Below are positions 1 through 12,071 of a DNA stretch of 64,000 nt, in pieces. The DNA is from Methanobacterium sp. GTDB lineage: Archaea; Methanobacteriota; Methanobacteria; Methanobacteriales; Methanobacteriaceae. The position numbers were made by a program, and so were the translations under genes. How positions within the stretch are numbered: the stretch's first letter is position 1; each line of letters opens with the position of its first letter. Below the pieces are notes generated by a model, which was not told the DNA's origin, searched no databases, and saw only the letters and a list, made by a program, of their open reading frames with translations. The stretch covers positions 377,810 to 441,809 of the forward strand of contig NZ_JACRGA010000005.1 in assembly GCF_016217785.1 (NCBI RefSeq). Direction: 5' to 3'.

Positions 1-143
1 AACTCTCCTAATTTTATGCACCCTAATACGCCGGGCAAGTTCTCTTGAAAAGAAATGCCATGGCACCATCAAATTCCACTAATCCATGCCAGCCAGTAGC
101 AGGAACGCAAAAAGTATCATATAACCGTCCTTGAGGTTCAACC

Positions 144-1733
144 TTATTTTCCCTGGTTTTCAACGTCCGTTTCTTGGTACTGGGCCAGTAATTTTTCCTC
201 TTCCTCTTTTTTCGGAAACTTGAAGAATACTATGGCCGCCCCGATTAGGATGGCAACCATCCCTGCAAAGTAAGTCCAATGATCGCCTGCTAAAAATGAA
301 TATTTTGCAGCATTTATGATCTGTGTTGAATATTCTGGATTCTGTTGTGCAAGGGCAGCAGCACTGGAGAATGATTTTTGAAGTGTCACTTCTATGCTGC
401 TGGTAATTTGCTGTTGGGCAGAAGCGGGTAAATTGTTAATTTGTGAGGCAATTGACCTGGCATAACCGGCTGTAAGCAGCGCTCCAAATATGGAAGTCAT
501 TATTGCGCCGCCGAAATCACGTTGCAAGTCTGCGGTTCCTGAAGCCATACCTACCCGTTTAACCGGAACTGAACCTGTAAGAGAATGGGAAGCCGGAGTT
601 CCAGCTAATCCAACCCCAATTCCTACAAAGGCGTAAGCCAACCCAACCTTCCAATAGGGTATGTGATCCTGCCATAAGAATAACATCGCCAGGAAACCTA
701 ACAAACAGAATACGTAACCCGCAAGCAGAGTGAATCTGGAGCCATGGGACTCAACGAGCTTGGCGGATTGTGGTGCTACTAAAATCATGAGTAATGCTGC
801 TGGTAAAATTGCAAGTCCGGAATCTAGTGTTGAGTAGCTGAGAACGTTTTGTAAAAACTGCTGACCGATATACATGGCACCCATTAAAGCCCCGAAAACT
901 ATTATCCCAGCACACGCCGCTACCCAGAAGATGCTACGACTAGCGACTTTAAGATCATAAAGGGGGTTTTCCACACTGCGTTGGCGCCTTATAAATAAGA
1001 TTCCTGAAGCAGCGGCAATGATTAATAAACTAATTATCAGGGTTCCGGAGTTAGGCACTGGGGCGAAGTTAATGGCCAGAATCAATGTTCCCAGAAGCAG
1101 AAGAGACAGTAACCCTCCCATGTTATCAACTGGAGCTTTTTCCTCGTTAACATGATCTGGAATGAATTTAATTGCCATGACTAGAGCTACCACGGCAAGG
1201 GGTAATGTAATCAAAAATACAGAACCCCAATTAGTAAATGTTAGCAAGTATCCTGAGATTAAAGGTCCAAGAGCGGCAATGGCAGCCCCTATGGCAGACC
1301 ATAATGCGATAGATTTTGTTCGTTTTGGGCCTGACCACAAAGCAGCTATAAGTGCTAAAGTGGTTGGAAAAGCCATTCCTGCAGCTAAACCACCTATGAT
1401 ACGGGCACCAATCAGGATCTCAACAGAGGGGGCAAAACCCGCAATGATAGATGCGGGTATAGCCAGCAGAGTCCCAATGATTAGCATCATCTTTCGACCG
1501 TGATGGTCACCCAAAGCACCAAACCATAGAACTGATGCGGCCAGACCCAGGGAGTAGCTCACGGCCACAAGATTAATCTGAACCTGTGAAGCATTAAAAG
1601 CAAAACCTATGGAAGGGAGAGCCACATTAGCAACTGATAAATTCAGATTTGCAACCGCAGCAACCAGAATTAGGGTGGCTAGAGCTATCATTCCGGGTTC
1701 AGATTTTTTATTGGTTGTTGGTGTTGTATCCAT
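144..1733 (-). CDS. MFS drug exporter, DHA2 (EmrB/QacA) type
   Basis: A 529-residue polytopic protein predicted to export drugs or other small molecules by proton antiport across the cytoplasmic membrane. The length and hydrophobic pattern fit the 14-helix DHA2 group. The loop motif GDHHGRKMM (about residues 77-85) is the MFS signature between helices 2 and 3, and the SAIGAAIAALGPLISGYL stretch matches the antiporter motif of helix 5. The tail is charged and cytosolic. The ATG at 1733 has GGTGCAT a few bases upstream. A TATA-like box near 1782-1791 is preceded by four copies of a 13-bp box (1798-1863), so transcription is probably regulated. No regulator gene is adjacent. Substrate unknown. 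Confidence 0.9.
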   Translation of the reverse strand: MDTTPTTNKKSEPGMIALATLILVAAVANLNLSVANVALPSIGFAFNASQVQINLVAVSYSLGLAASVLWFGALGDHHGRKMMLIIGTLLAIPASIIAGFAPSVEILIGARIIGGLAAGMAFPTTLALIAALWSGPKRTKSIALWSAIGAAIAALGPLISGYLLTFTNWGSVFLITLPLAVVALVMAIKFIPDHVNEEKAPVDNMGGLLSLLLLGTLILAINFAPVPNSGTLIISLLIIAAASGILFIRRQRSVENPLYDLKVASRSIFWVAACAGIIVFGALMGAMYIGQQFLQNVLSYSTLDSGLAILPAALLMILVAPQSAKLVESHGSRFTLLAGYVFCLLGFLAMLFLWQDHIPYWKVGLAYAFVGIGVGLAGTPASHSLTGSVPVKRVGMASGTADLQRDFGGAIMTSIFGALLTAGYARSIASQINNLPASAQQQITSSIEVTLQKSFSSAAALAQQNPEYSTQIINAAKYSFLAGDHWTYFAGMVAILIGAAIVFFKFPKKEEEEKLLAQYQETDVENQGK

Positions 1734-1797
1734 TTTTATGCACCGTATTATCTATTTCATTAGATATTATGTTGTAAGACGATGTATATATTCTAGG

Positions 1798-1863
1798 CAC
1801 TAGTAGTATCTTCTAGTCACTAGTAGTATCAAATCACTAGTAGTATCAATCACCAGTAGTGTC
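1798..1863 (-). promoter_or_regulatory. Four 13-bp direct repeats upstream of the MFS gene
   Basis: The box CACTAGTAGTATC occurs at 1798-1810, 1818-1830 and 1835-1847, with a variant CACCAGTAGTGTC at 1851-1863. Starts are spaced 20, 17 and 16 bp. They sit just upstream (with respect to the minus-strand MFS gene) of a TATA-like element at about 1782-1791. Regularly spaced identical boxes beside a drug exporter promoter suggest binding sites for a regulator encoded elsewhere; this is inference. Confidence 0.6.
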
Positions 1864-2180
1864 AAATTATTAGATTTTTTTTATAATATTCAATGATTTC
1901 TCACTTTCAATGATTTCTACTAATATGAAGAGTCTGCGAAAAATCAGGAAAAAATTAAGGATATTAAGGAATATTGGGGAAATAAAATGGCAGAAAATAA
2001 ATAGCAAACTCCACCAGTGACCCCCACACTCTGGCTGGTGTTTCCATAATAATTCACCTTACTTACGCTAGAAAATGATAATTAAATCATATATGGTAAA
2101 TAGGGGGATGGATGGATTCTATTTTAATCACTCCCGCTATTAGGGTACTTACCCCCATAATACTGGGCTTTAATGGATTT
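1864..2180. other. Intergenic stretch, no gene seen
   Basis: No credible coding frame. A possible hairpin pairs CACCAG near 2012 with CTGGTG near 2035. The rest is AT-rich with two short G/C-rich patches (2104-2110 and 2150-2157). Confidence 0.4.
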
Positions 2181-2399
2181 TTATCCAAATATTAAGTTAT
2201 ACTCTGTTTCACTGATAACTCCCTTGTCTTTTAAGAGTTTAGCTAATTTTTCTAATTTATCCGAGTTATCTGGTTGAGCAACGGTTTCAGGTTGTCCCTG
2301 TTCACCCTGTTGTTCATTGCTCCTCTCATTAACAGCCGTCATTCTTCTTTTAGTTCTCCTTCTAGCCCCACCACGTCCTAATGGTCCAAGATCTGGCAT
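2181..2399 (-). CDS. Small SHOCT-like protein
   Basis: A 72-residue protein with a basic, glycine/arginine-rich N-terminus (residues 1-25), a polar Q/E/N linker, and a C-terminal segment KLEKLAKLLKDKGVISETEY typical of the short SHOCT domain, an oligomerisation tail often found at the ends of membrane or phage-related proteins. The ATG at 2399 is preceded by a very strong ribosome-binding site (GGAGGAGG), which supports translation. It stands alone between the exporter and the sensor kinase. The specific role is unknown. Confidence 0.65.
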   Translation of the reverse strand: MPDLGPLGRGGARRRTKRRMTAVNERSNEQQGEQGQPETVAQPDNSDKLEKLAKLLKDKGVISETEYNLIFG

Positions 2400-2533
2400 A
2401 CTATAACCTCCTCCTATTAATTATAAACTTCATATTACCTAAATTTTGCCATAATAAAGTGGTTGTTAAATGGTAAAATTTACTCGAAAAATCGCAAATT
2501 CCGTTAGAAAACACTGATTTTTAAAAATAAACT

Positions 2534-6079
<3,546 letters not shown>

Positions 6080-6510
6080 AATTTTCCCCAAATTACTATG
6101 TACTTATGATCTATTTGTTTTTAGTGATAGAAAATTTGTATTCATGTGAAAATTTTTCTCATAATATCCTTCTTTTCTTGCCCAAAATAGGGTTATTTTT
6201 TTGCTTGTGGTTACGAAACCCAGATATTAGTGCGTTATGGTTAATTAAAACAATATAAAATAACTCCAATCATAAATATAACGAGAATAATGAATATTTT
6301 TTTAAAATACCAAAATATTAATGATTTATATTTTCAGGATGGTTTTTTTATAGATAAAAACGGCTGTTACATTCATTAAAATTCCCCAATACTTTGAAAA
6401 TTTTATTTGAGAACTGTTAATCCAATAAAAAACATTATTTATTTATTATTTTTCGAATTTGAATTAATTTTGTGATCTAATTTGTATCGTAAGCAAAGTA
6501 TTATATAAGA
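6080..6510. other. AT-rich intergenic region
   Basis: It separates the divergent sensor-kinase gene and the ORP-like operon. No coding frame was recognised. A TATA-like box TTATATAA at 6501-6508 belongs to the rightward operon. Confidence 0.45.
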
Positions 6511-6532
6511 GTTATGAATATATATTCATAAC
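6511..6532. promoter_or_regulatory. Perfect 22-bp palindrome, probable operator
   Basis: Positions 6511-6532 are a perfect inverted repeat; the left half-site is GTTATGAATAT. It lies immediately 3' of the TATA box TTATATAA (6501-6508) and ends at the base before the ATG at 6533. It therefore spans the expected transcription start, the classical place for a repressor. The DUF134 helix-turn-helix gene that follows is the obvious candidate binder (inference). Confidence 0.7.
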
Positions 6533-6830
6533 ATGCCTGGGTCAAAGCGATGTAGGAAGGATATTCTAACGAACCAGAAATAAAATGTTTCAAACCCGAT
6601 TTTGAGGATTATAATCACGAATCTGGATTTATAGGCCTCACTATGGGCGAAGTTAGGTTATAAGGCTAAAAGATCACCAAAAAATCAATCAGGAAACAGC
6701 AGCAGAAATCATTGGAATATCACAGCCTACTCTACACAGAATTTTAAATTCTGCTAGAGGGAAGACAGCTAAAGCAGGGATAAGCAGTAAAAATCTTAAG
6801 TATCAAAGGAGGGGATTACATGACAGCTAA
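6533..6830 (+). pseudogene. Decayed DUF134-family HTH regulator (two frameshifts)
   Basis: Three successive reading frames together encode a DUF134 protein: MPGSKRCRKDIL from 6533, then EPEIKCFKPDFED from 6571, then IRLKDHQKINQETAAEI with the HTH core IIGISQPTLHRILNSAR from 6660. Known family members begin MPRPKRCR, then EP..KCFKP, and carry the same EAIRL...GISRQTFGRIL helix-turn-helix. Both frame changes equal loss of one base (about 6560-6570 and 6645-6660). The third frame runs to a stop at 6830, overlapping the next ATG at 6820. DUF134 genes commonly stand beside NifX-like and Mrp genes, as here. Either the regulator is dead or the assembly has two errors. Confidence 0.75.
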
Positions 6831-7128
6831 AATGAGATATAAATGTGAAAAATGCGGATTTGAATGGCATAGCCCTGGGAAAGAATATGAAAAATGTCCA
6901 GATTGTAAATCTGAGGACATATGCACTATCAATACAGAGCAAGAAGTCCAAATACCTGTGGGACAGCAGGGGATTGGAAGAAGAGGTCGTGGTAGAGGTG
7001 GTGGGGCAGGCCCTCCCAGGGTGTGTAAATGTCAGCAGTGTGGATACGAAGCTCCCAAAATTCCGGGAGTGCCATGCAGAAACGATAAATGTCCTGAATG
7101 CGGCGCTCTACTTTGTGGAGCTGATTAA
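6820..7128 (+). CDS. Double zinc-ribbon/rubredoxin-like protein
   Basis: A 102-residue protein with two paired-cysteine modules. The first is CEKCGFEW...CPDCKS (about residues 9-28) and the second CQQCGYEAPKIPGVPC...CPECGALLC (about 69-100). They are joined by a flexible arginine/glycine linker. The spacing fits two small metal-binding knuckles (zinc or iron). The start at 6820 has AGGAGGGGATTAC directly ahead. It is the first intact gene of a seven-gene rightward set whose other members handle Fe-S or metal clusters, so a metal-carrier or adaptor role is plausible but unproven. Confidence 0.7.
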   Translation: MTAKMRYKCEKCGFEWHSPGKEYEKCPDCKSEDICTINTEQEVQIPVGQQGIGRRGRGRGGGAGPPRVCKCQQCGYEAPKIPGVPCRNDKCPECGALLCGAD

Positions 7129-7156
7129 AAACATTTTCATAATGGAGGAAACAACA

Positions 7157-7528
7157 ATGGTATTAATATGCGTTCCCAGTCTCGATAAAAACGGTTTAAA
7201 GGGAGAAATATCCCAGCACTTTGGAAAGACCCCCTACTTCGTTTTAATCAACTGGGAAAATGACAAAATTGAAACTTTTCAGATTCTGGAGAGTAATGGA
7301 AAACACATGGGTGGACAAATGACTCCTGGAGAGTTTATTACTGGTTCAGGCGCTAACACACTTTTATGTGGTAATTTAGGTCCTAAAGCTGTTCAAATGC
7401 TACAAAACGCGGGAATTGAAGTTTATGTTGGGGCATCAGGAACAGTAATAGGAGCAGTTCAAGATTGGGCTGAAGGAAAACTGAAACAAGCCAGCATGGA
7501 CTCAGCCTGCTCAGATGGCCATAGTTAA
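7157..7528 (+). CDS. NifX/ORP-like metal-cofactor protein (PF02579)
   Basis: A 123-residue member of the dinitrogenase iron-molybdenum cofactor biosynthesis fold, shared by NifX, NafY and the orange protein ORP. Visible landmarks are an initial strand VLICVPS, the GEISQHFGKTPYFVLI segment, a histidine in GKHMGGQM, and the NAGIEVYVGASGTV region near the end. The frame is open far upstream through the previous gene, but the ATG at 7157 has GGAGGA eight bases ahead and gives the normal family length; the ATG at 7142 is an alternative. It probably binds or carries a metal-sulfur cluster for the Mrp and MinD ATPases that follow. Confidence 0.85.
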   Translation: MVLICVPSLDKNGLKGEISQHFGKTPYFVLINWENDKIETFQILESNGKHMGGQMTPGEFITGSGANTLLCGNLGPKAVQMLQNAGIEVYVGASGTVIGAVQDWAEGKLKQASMDSACSDGHS

Positions 7529-7546
7529 TCCGATTTATCTCGAATT

Positions 7547-8407
7547 TTGTGGGATGATTCTTTGAAATCAAGTACTAAAAAAGAAATTTCAGAAGAAGAA
7601 CAAAAAAAACTCTTAATACAACAGGAAATTACCATAGTAAAGCGGATGGGCAATATAGATCATAAAATTGCTGTAATGAGTGGTAAAGGAGGGGTGGGAA
7701 AGTCAACCGTTGCTGTTAACCTGGCAGTAGCCTTTGCTTTAAAGGATTATAAAACCGGTTTAATGGATGTTGATCTCCACGGCCCGGATATTCCCCATAT
7801 GTTAGGAGTGGAAAACTTGAGTTTAGATCAATCACCCGAGGGCATATTACCGCTTGAAGTGAGGGAGAATTTGGAAGTTTTATCAATAGAATTTATGTTA
7901 CCTTCCAAAGGATCTCCCATCATCTGGAGGGGGCCTCAAAAGACTGGTGCCATAAGGCAGTTTTTATCGGATGTTATATGGGGAAAACTAGATGTTCTGG
8001 TGATAGACAATCCACCGGGAACAGGAGATGAGCCATTAACAGTCTTACAATCTGTTAGTCAACTGGATGGCGTGATCATGGTTACCACCCCACAAGCAGT
8101 GGCTGGAGAAGATGTTAGGAAATGCGTCAACATGGTTAAAAAGTTAAACATTCCAATAATCGGGATCATTGAGAACATGTCTGGTTTCACCTGCCCTCAT
8201 TGTAAACAGGAAATTGATATTTTTGGAAAAGGAAAAGGAAAAGAACTGGCCGAAGAATTGGAGGTACCATATCTAGGAAGCCTCCCTCTGGAAACCGATG
8301 TTAGGGAAAATTCTGATCAGGGAAAACCATTCATCCTCCAGGATTCTGAAATGTCAAAAAAATTCTTAGACATATTCTCTAAAATTGAAAATAAGATTCA
8401 AAAATAA
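7547..8407 (+). CDS. Mrp/NBP35-family P-loop ATPase, Fe-S carrier
   Basis: A 286-residue ParA-superfamily ATPase of the Mrp/ApbC type, which assembles and transfers Fe-S clusters. It has the deviant Walker A MSGKGGVGKST (about residues 45-55), MDVDLHGPD switch region, VIDNPPGTGDEP Walker B/switch II, and the CPHC cysteine pair (about 212-215) that bridges a cluster between two subunits. There is no ATG before the Walker A segment except one at about 7648, so a TTG start (7547, or 7562 with GGGATGATTC ahead) is inferred. It follows the NifX-like gene by 18 bases and forms part of the ORP-like operon. Confidence 0.88.
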   Translation: MWDDSLKSSTKKEISEEEQKKLLIQQEITIVKRMGNIDHKIAVMSGKGGVGKSTVAVNLAVAFALKDYKTGLMDVDLHGPDIPHMLGVENLSLDQSPEGILPLEVRENLEVLSIEFMLPSKGSPIIWRGPQKTGAIRQFLSDVIWGKLDVLVIDNPPGTGDEPLTVLQSVSQLDGVIMVTTPQAVAGEDVRKCVNMVKKLNIPIIGIIENMSGFTCPHCKQEIDIFGKGKGKELAEELEVPYLGSLPLETDVRENSDQGKPFILQDSEMSKKFLDIFSKIENKIQK

Positions 8408-8455
8408 AATTAAAATCAAAATAACTAAAAATTATCTAAAAATGAGGTGGATTAA

Positions 8456-8845
8456 ATGAAAATAGCAATAGCAGCCAGTGGAGAAACACTTGATTCACAG
8501 GCCAGCCAAGTGTTTGGAAGATCATCCCACCTGATAGTGGTAGATCTGGTAGATGGAGATTTAAAAGATTTTAAGTCCATACCAAACCCCTCCATTACTG
8601 AAGGAGGTGCGGGAATAAAATCCGCTAGATTTGTGGGAGATGAAAAAGCAGAGGCCCTCATATCTGGATCAGTGGGTCCTAATGCCTTTGAAGTTCTTAA
8701 ACAACTAGAAATAAAGACTTACCAAATGGTTCCAGGAACTGTTGAACAAAATCTGACTCTCCTGTCCCAGGGCAAACTGGAGGAACTTACACCATCTGCT
8801 CCCCAAGGACGTGGCATGGGAATGGGGGGAAGAGGAAGAAGATAA
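8456..8845 (+). CDS. Second NifX/ORP-like protein (PF02579)
   Basis: A 129-residue PF02579-fold protein beginning MKIAIAASGETLDSQASQVFGR, the typical first strand and loop of the family, with the SGSVGPNAFEVLK and IKTYQMVPGTVEQ segments in the second half and a Gly/Arg/Met-rich tail (GRGMGMGGRGRR). The start is well marked by GAGGTGGATTAA before the ATG. In the Desulfovibrio ORP system a protein of this fold carries a mixed Mo-Cu sulfide cluster and is served by MinD-type ATPases with ferredoxin inserts, which are the next two genes here. The metal in this organism is unknown. Confidence 0.88.
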   Translation: MKIAIAASGETLDSQASQVFGRSSHLIVVDLVDGDLKDFKSIPNPSITEGGAGIKSARFVGDEKAEALISGSVGPNAFEVLKQLEIKTYQMVPGTVEQNLTLLSQGKLEELTPSAPQGRGMGMGGRGRR

Positions 8846-8884
8846 TAAAATTGTATGCATTATCTTTAACCTAGGAAGCATCTT

Positions 8885-9766
8885 ATGAAAATTGCAATAA
8901 CTGGTGGAAAAGGTGGAACAGGAAAATCAACCATATCCACCGCCCTGGCTATGGAATTATCTCATGAACATAAGGTACTATTAATAGATGCAGATGTTGA
9001 ATGTCCTGATGATCATATAATTCTCCCAACAACACGTGAAAAGGTAAAAAATGTCCATGCAATGCTTCCAAGTTTTAACCCTGAAAATTGTTCAAAATGT
9101 GGAAGCTGCTCGGAAGTCTGCAGGGAAAATGCAGTTGTATTTATAAAAGACAAATATCCCTTCATTATTTCCAGACAGTGCAATGGTTGTGGGGCTTGCC
9201 TCCTAGCCTGTCCTTCCAGCGCCCTGAAAGAGGGCCAGCAAGTAATTGGGACCATATACCAAGGTCAACACCAACAACCTCCTGGAAGAAACTCAAATAA
9301 TCTCCTCCTAGTCTGGGGTGAGATGGATGTTGGTTGTGAATCTACCTCATTAGTAGTCAATGCTACCAGAGAATACGCTGCCAGCATGGTTTCTGAATAT
9401 GACCATGTCTTAATAGACACTGCCGCAGGAACACATTGTAATGTTATTTCAGCAATGATGGGTGTGGATTTAGCCCTGGCAGTGACAGAACCAACTCCAT
9501 TGGGAAAACATGACCTGAAACTAATCCTTCAACTATTAAAAATCATGAAGATACCTACCCAAATAATCGTTAACAAGTCCACTATAGGGGATTCTAACCT
9601 TATTGAAGAAGTTTCCAGGGATAACAGTGTTCCTTTAATTCAAGAAATCCCCTATGAAAGAGAAATATTAAAAAAACACTCCCGAGGTCAGCTGCTGATT
9701 CATAAAACCATTGAAGAACTTGCAAATACCATAACAGTAAAATTTTTAGGTGGAACGCACAAATGA
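8885..9766 (+). CDS. MinD-type ATPase with inserted ferredoxin domain (1)
   Basis: A 293-residue P-loop ATPase of the COG1149 group. The deviant Walker A is GGKGGTGKST (about residues 7-16). A two-cluster [4Fe-4S] insert occupies about 61-115 (CSKCGSCSEVC and CNGCGACLLACP), followed by the ATPase core with LIDTAAGTHC. These proteins couple ATP hydrolysis to Fe-S chemistry and are partners of NifX/ORP-like proteins in bacteria. The last codon overlaps the start of the next gene by four bases (ATGA), indicating translational coupling. The two neighbours probably work as a pair. Confidence 0.9.
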   Translation: MKIAITGGKGGTGKSTISTALAMELSHEHKVLLIDADVECPDDHIILPTTREKVKNVHAMLPSFNPENCSKCGSCSEVCRENAVVFIKDKYPFIISRQCNGCGACLLACPSSALKEGQQVIGTIYQGQHQQPPGRNSNNLLLVWGEMDVGCESTSLVVNATREYAASMVSEYDHVLIDTAAGTHCNVISAMMGVDLALAVTEPTPLGKHDLKLILQLLKIMKIPTQIIVNKSTIGDSNLIEEVSRDNSVPLIQEIPYEREILKKHSRGQLLIHKTIEELANTITVKFLGGTHK

Positions 9767-10704
9767 AAACAATTACCATACTATCTGGAAAAGGAGGTGC
9801 TGGGAAAAGCACTTTAACCGCTTCCTTATCTGTAACGCTTGCAAATAAAAATAAAGTTGTGGCAATTGACTGTGATGCTGATGCACCTAATTTAGCTCTT
9901 GTTCTAGGTCTTGATGAAGAAAATTTTGACAGTTGGGAACCATTAACAACCGGTGCCAAAATTCAATTTTCCAAAGATAAATGCAAGTCACTAAAATTCT
10001 GCCCCAATTGTCCGGGTCTTCAAAAATGTATGAATGCTTGCAATTTCTCAGCAATCACCTGGAACACGGAGGAAGACCTGCCTGAGATAAACGAACTTTT
10101 ATGTGTGGGTTGTGGTGCCTGCCAATTAGCCTGTCCAACAGGCGCTCTTACTCTTAAAAAGGTTGAAAATGCCAGGATAGGTGTGGGGAAAACTCAATAT
10201 GGGTTCCCAATAATTTCTGGACAGCTTAAAATAGGAGAATCTGGTTCTGGTAATGTGGTAAACGCACTGAGAATGAAAGCTTCTGAAATTGCTGAAGATA
10301 TCCAGGCGGATTACATGATTTTAGATGCGGCTGCAGGTGTGGGATGTCCAGTCATCGCTTCTTTAAGGGGAATTGATTATGTTATATTGATAACTGAACC
10401 CACTTCAGCGGCATTTTGGGACCTTAAACGAGCCATAGAACTGGTTGATCATTTCAACATTCCCTGTGGTGCGGTTATCAATAGGTGGGGAATCAACAAA
10501 GACTTCACCTATCAATTACAGGACTACTTCCAAACTAATAATATACCCCTATTAGGGATGATACCCTATGATACTCGATTCATCGAGGCATTGGTTAATC
10601 TAAAACCCGCAGTTGTGTATGAACCCAATTTTAAGACAATTTTTGAGGACATAATGAACAATTGTCTTTTGAACCTACAAGAAATTTCCAATGCAATTTC
10701 ATAG
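9763..10704 (+). CDS. MinD-type ATPase with inserted ferredoxin domain (2)
   Basis: A 313-residue paralogue of the preceding ATPase. Walker A is SGKGGAGKST (about residues 8-17). The insert has an atypical first half (CKSLKFCPNCPGLQKCMNAC, about 72-93) and a regular CVGCGACQLACP second half (about 112-125), then the core motif MILDAAAGVGCP. The unusual cysteine spacing of the first half suggests a modified first cluster. Its ATG overlaps the stop of the upstream gene. Function as for its partner: ATP-driven handling of Fe-S or heterometal clusters, inferred from family and context. Confidence 0.9.
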   Translation: MKTITILSGKGGAGKSTLTASLSVTLANKNKVVAIDCDADAPNLALVLGLDEENFDSWEPLTTGAKIQFSKDKCKSLKFCPNCPGLQKCMNACNFSAITWNTEEDLPEINELLCVGCGACQLACPTGALTLKKVENARIGVGKTQYGFPIISGQLKIGESGSGNVVNALRMKASEIAEDIQADYMILDAAAGVGCPVIASLRGIDYVILITEPTSAAFWDLKRAIELVDHFNIPCGAVINRWGINKDFTYQLQDYFQTNNIPLLGMIPYDTRFIEALVNLKPAVVYEPNFKTIFEDIMNNCLLNLQEISNAIS

Positions 10705-10725
10705 TGATGGGAGGTAAGGGTAGTA

Positions 10726-11949
10726 ATGGAGAAAAAAACTTCAAATCGGTTAAAAAAAGGAGAAACAGCAGCTAAATATTCCACCCTGGTTAATTTATTT
10801 CTTGCCATTATCAAAGGAGTGGTGGGAGTTTTATCAGGTAGCATAGCTTTGATCGCTGATTCGGTTCATTCTTTTTCGGATATTTTTGCTTCATTGGCAG
10901 TATACATTGGATTGAGGTTTTCCCGAAGAAAACCAGATGAGAAGTTCCCTTACGGTTATTACAAGTTTGAAACCCTAGCATCATTAGTAATATCTGTTAT
11001 AATTATTATAACTGGTTTTGATATTATAGTCGAGTCCTTGAACGGAATTTCAACCCCAAAAACTATTGAAATACCTTTAATTGCCCTTTCAGTCGCTGTC
11101 CTTTCAGTCGCTGTTTCCCTCCTTTTGGCCAGATATAAAGAGAGAGTGGGAAATGAAATAGGGTCACCTGCACTTATAAGTGATGGTAAACACAGTTTAG
11201 TGGATGTTTTTTCATCAATCATAGTATTTGTAGGTATCCTTTCTGCATACATAGGATACCCTGTTCTTCAGAGCGTTGCCAGTTTTGCAGTGGCATTACT
11301 CATCATGTACATTGGATTAAAATTTGGGAAAGAGGCTATACTTGTTTTATTAGACGCTTGTATTGATCCAGGGATAGTGGAAAATATCAAGTCTATTGCA
11401 ACCAATTTTGAGGGTGTTGAAGGAGTGCATGATATTAAGGTGAGAAGATCCGGCCCTTTTGTATTTGCAGAACTTCACCTTGGGACAAAAAAGAGATTAC
11501 CCATACAAAAGGCCGATGAAATTTCTAGAAGTGTCGAAAAATTAATAAAAAAAGAAATAAACGATTTAGATACAATAACAATCAAAATTGAAGGAGAAAA
11601 AAAATTAATACTTAGAATTGCTGCTCCACTAGTGGATAATAAAGGTTTGATGTCCAATATTTCAAAACATTTTGCAAAATCTCCCTATTTTTTAATTGCA
11701 GATATAACTAATGGTAAAATAAAAAAATTTCAAATAAAGAAAAATCCATCCCTGATTTATGAACGAAAAAGAGGGCTTAAAACTGTTGAATTTTTGAAAA
11801 ATGAAGATGTGGACATTGTTCTGTTTGAGGGAGAAGTGAAGGAAGGACCTACATATGCCTTATCTGATGAATTAATTAAAGTTTTAAGTCCGGACGGTAT
11901 AACCTTGGAAGAGATTTTACTAAATGCCGCCATAAAAGAGCAGCAATAA
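10726..11949 (+). CDS. Cation diffusion facilitator fused to a NifX-like domain
   Basis: A 407-residue two-part protein. Residues about 1-290 are a CDF metal exporter: six membrane segments with paired metal sites DSVHSFSD (helix 2) and SDGKHSLVD (helix 5), followed by the cytosolic metallochaperone-like domain. Residues about 295-400 look like the PF02579 NifX/ORP fold (ILRIAAPLVDNKGLMSNISKHFAKSPYFLI, here split over its typical strands; then EGEVKEGPTYAL). The start at 10726 has GGGAGGT about 10 bases ahead. It is the last gene of the ORP-like set, linking metal export to the metal-cluster proteins upstream. The transported ion is unknown. Confidence 0.88.
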   Translation: MEKKTSNRLKKGETAAKYSTLVNLFLAIIKGVVGVLSGSIALIADSVHSFSDIFASLAVYIGLRFSRRKPDEKFPYGYYKFETLASLVISVIIIITGFDIIVESLNGISTPKTIEIPLIALSVAVLSVAVSLLLARYKERVGNEIGSPALISDGKHSLVDVFSSIIVFVGILSAYIGYPVLQSVASFAVALLIMYIGLKFGKEAILVLLDACIDPGIVENIKSIATNFEGVEGVHDIKVRRSGPFVFAELHLGTKKRLPIQKADEISRSVEKLIKKEINDLDTITIKIEGEKKLILRIAAPLVDNKGLMSNISKHFAKSPYFLIADITNGKIKKFQIKKNPSLIYERKRGLKTVEFLKNEDVDIVLFEGEVKEGPTYALSDELIKVLSPDGITLEEILLNAAIKEQQ

Positions 11950-12071
11950 TAGAGAATTAAATTCGCACATCTAATTGTCAGCAATGTTATGATAGATACT
12001 CTATTAAATAAATTATGGTTTTTGGGAAAATTATAATGATAACATAAGTACAATAATAATATGGTGATTTT

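Noticed and set aside
19..150. Open minus-strand frame after the MFS gene (ending RTCPAY)
   Set aside because: It may be the tail of a lost gene, but it has no start signal and no recognised family. Too short to call.
6845..7156. Long N-terminal extension of the first NifX-like protein
   Set aside because: It would overlap the zinc-ribbon gene entirely; the ATG at 7157 with GGAGGA gives normal family length.
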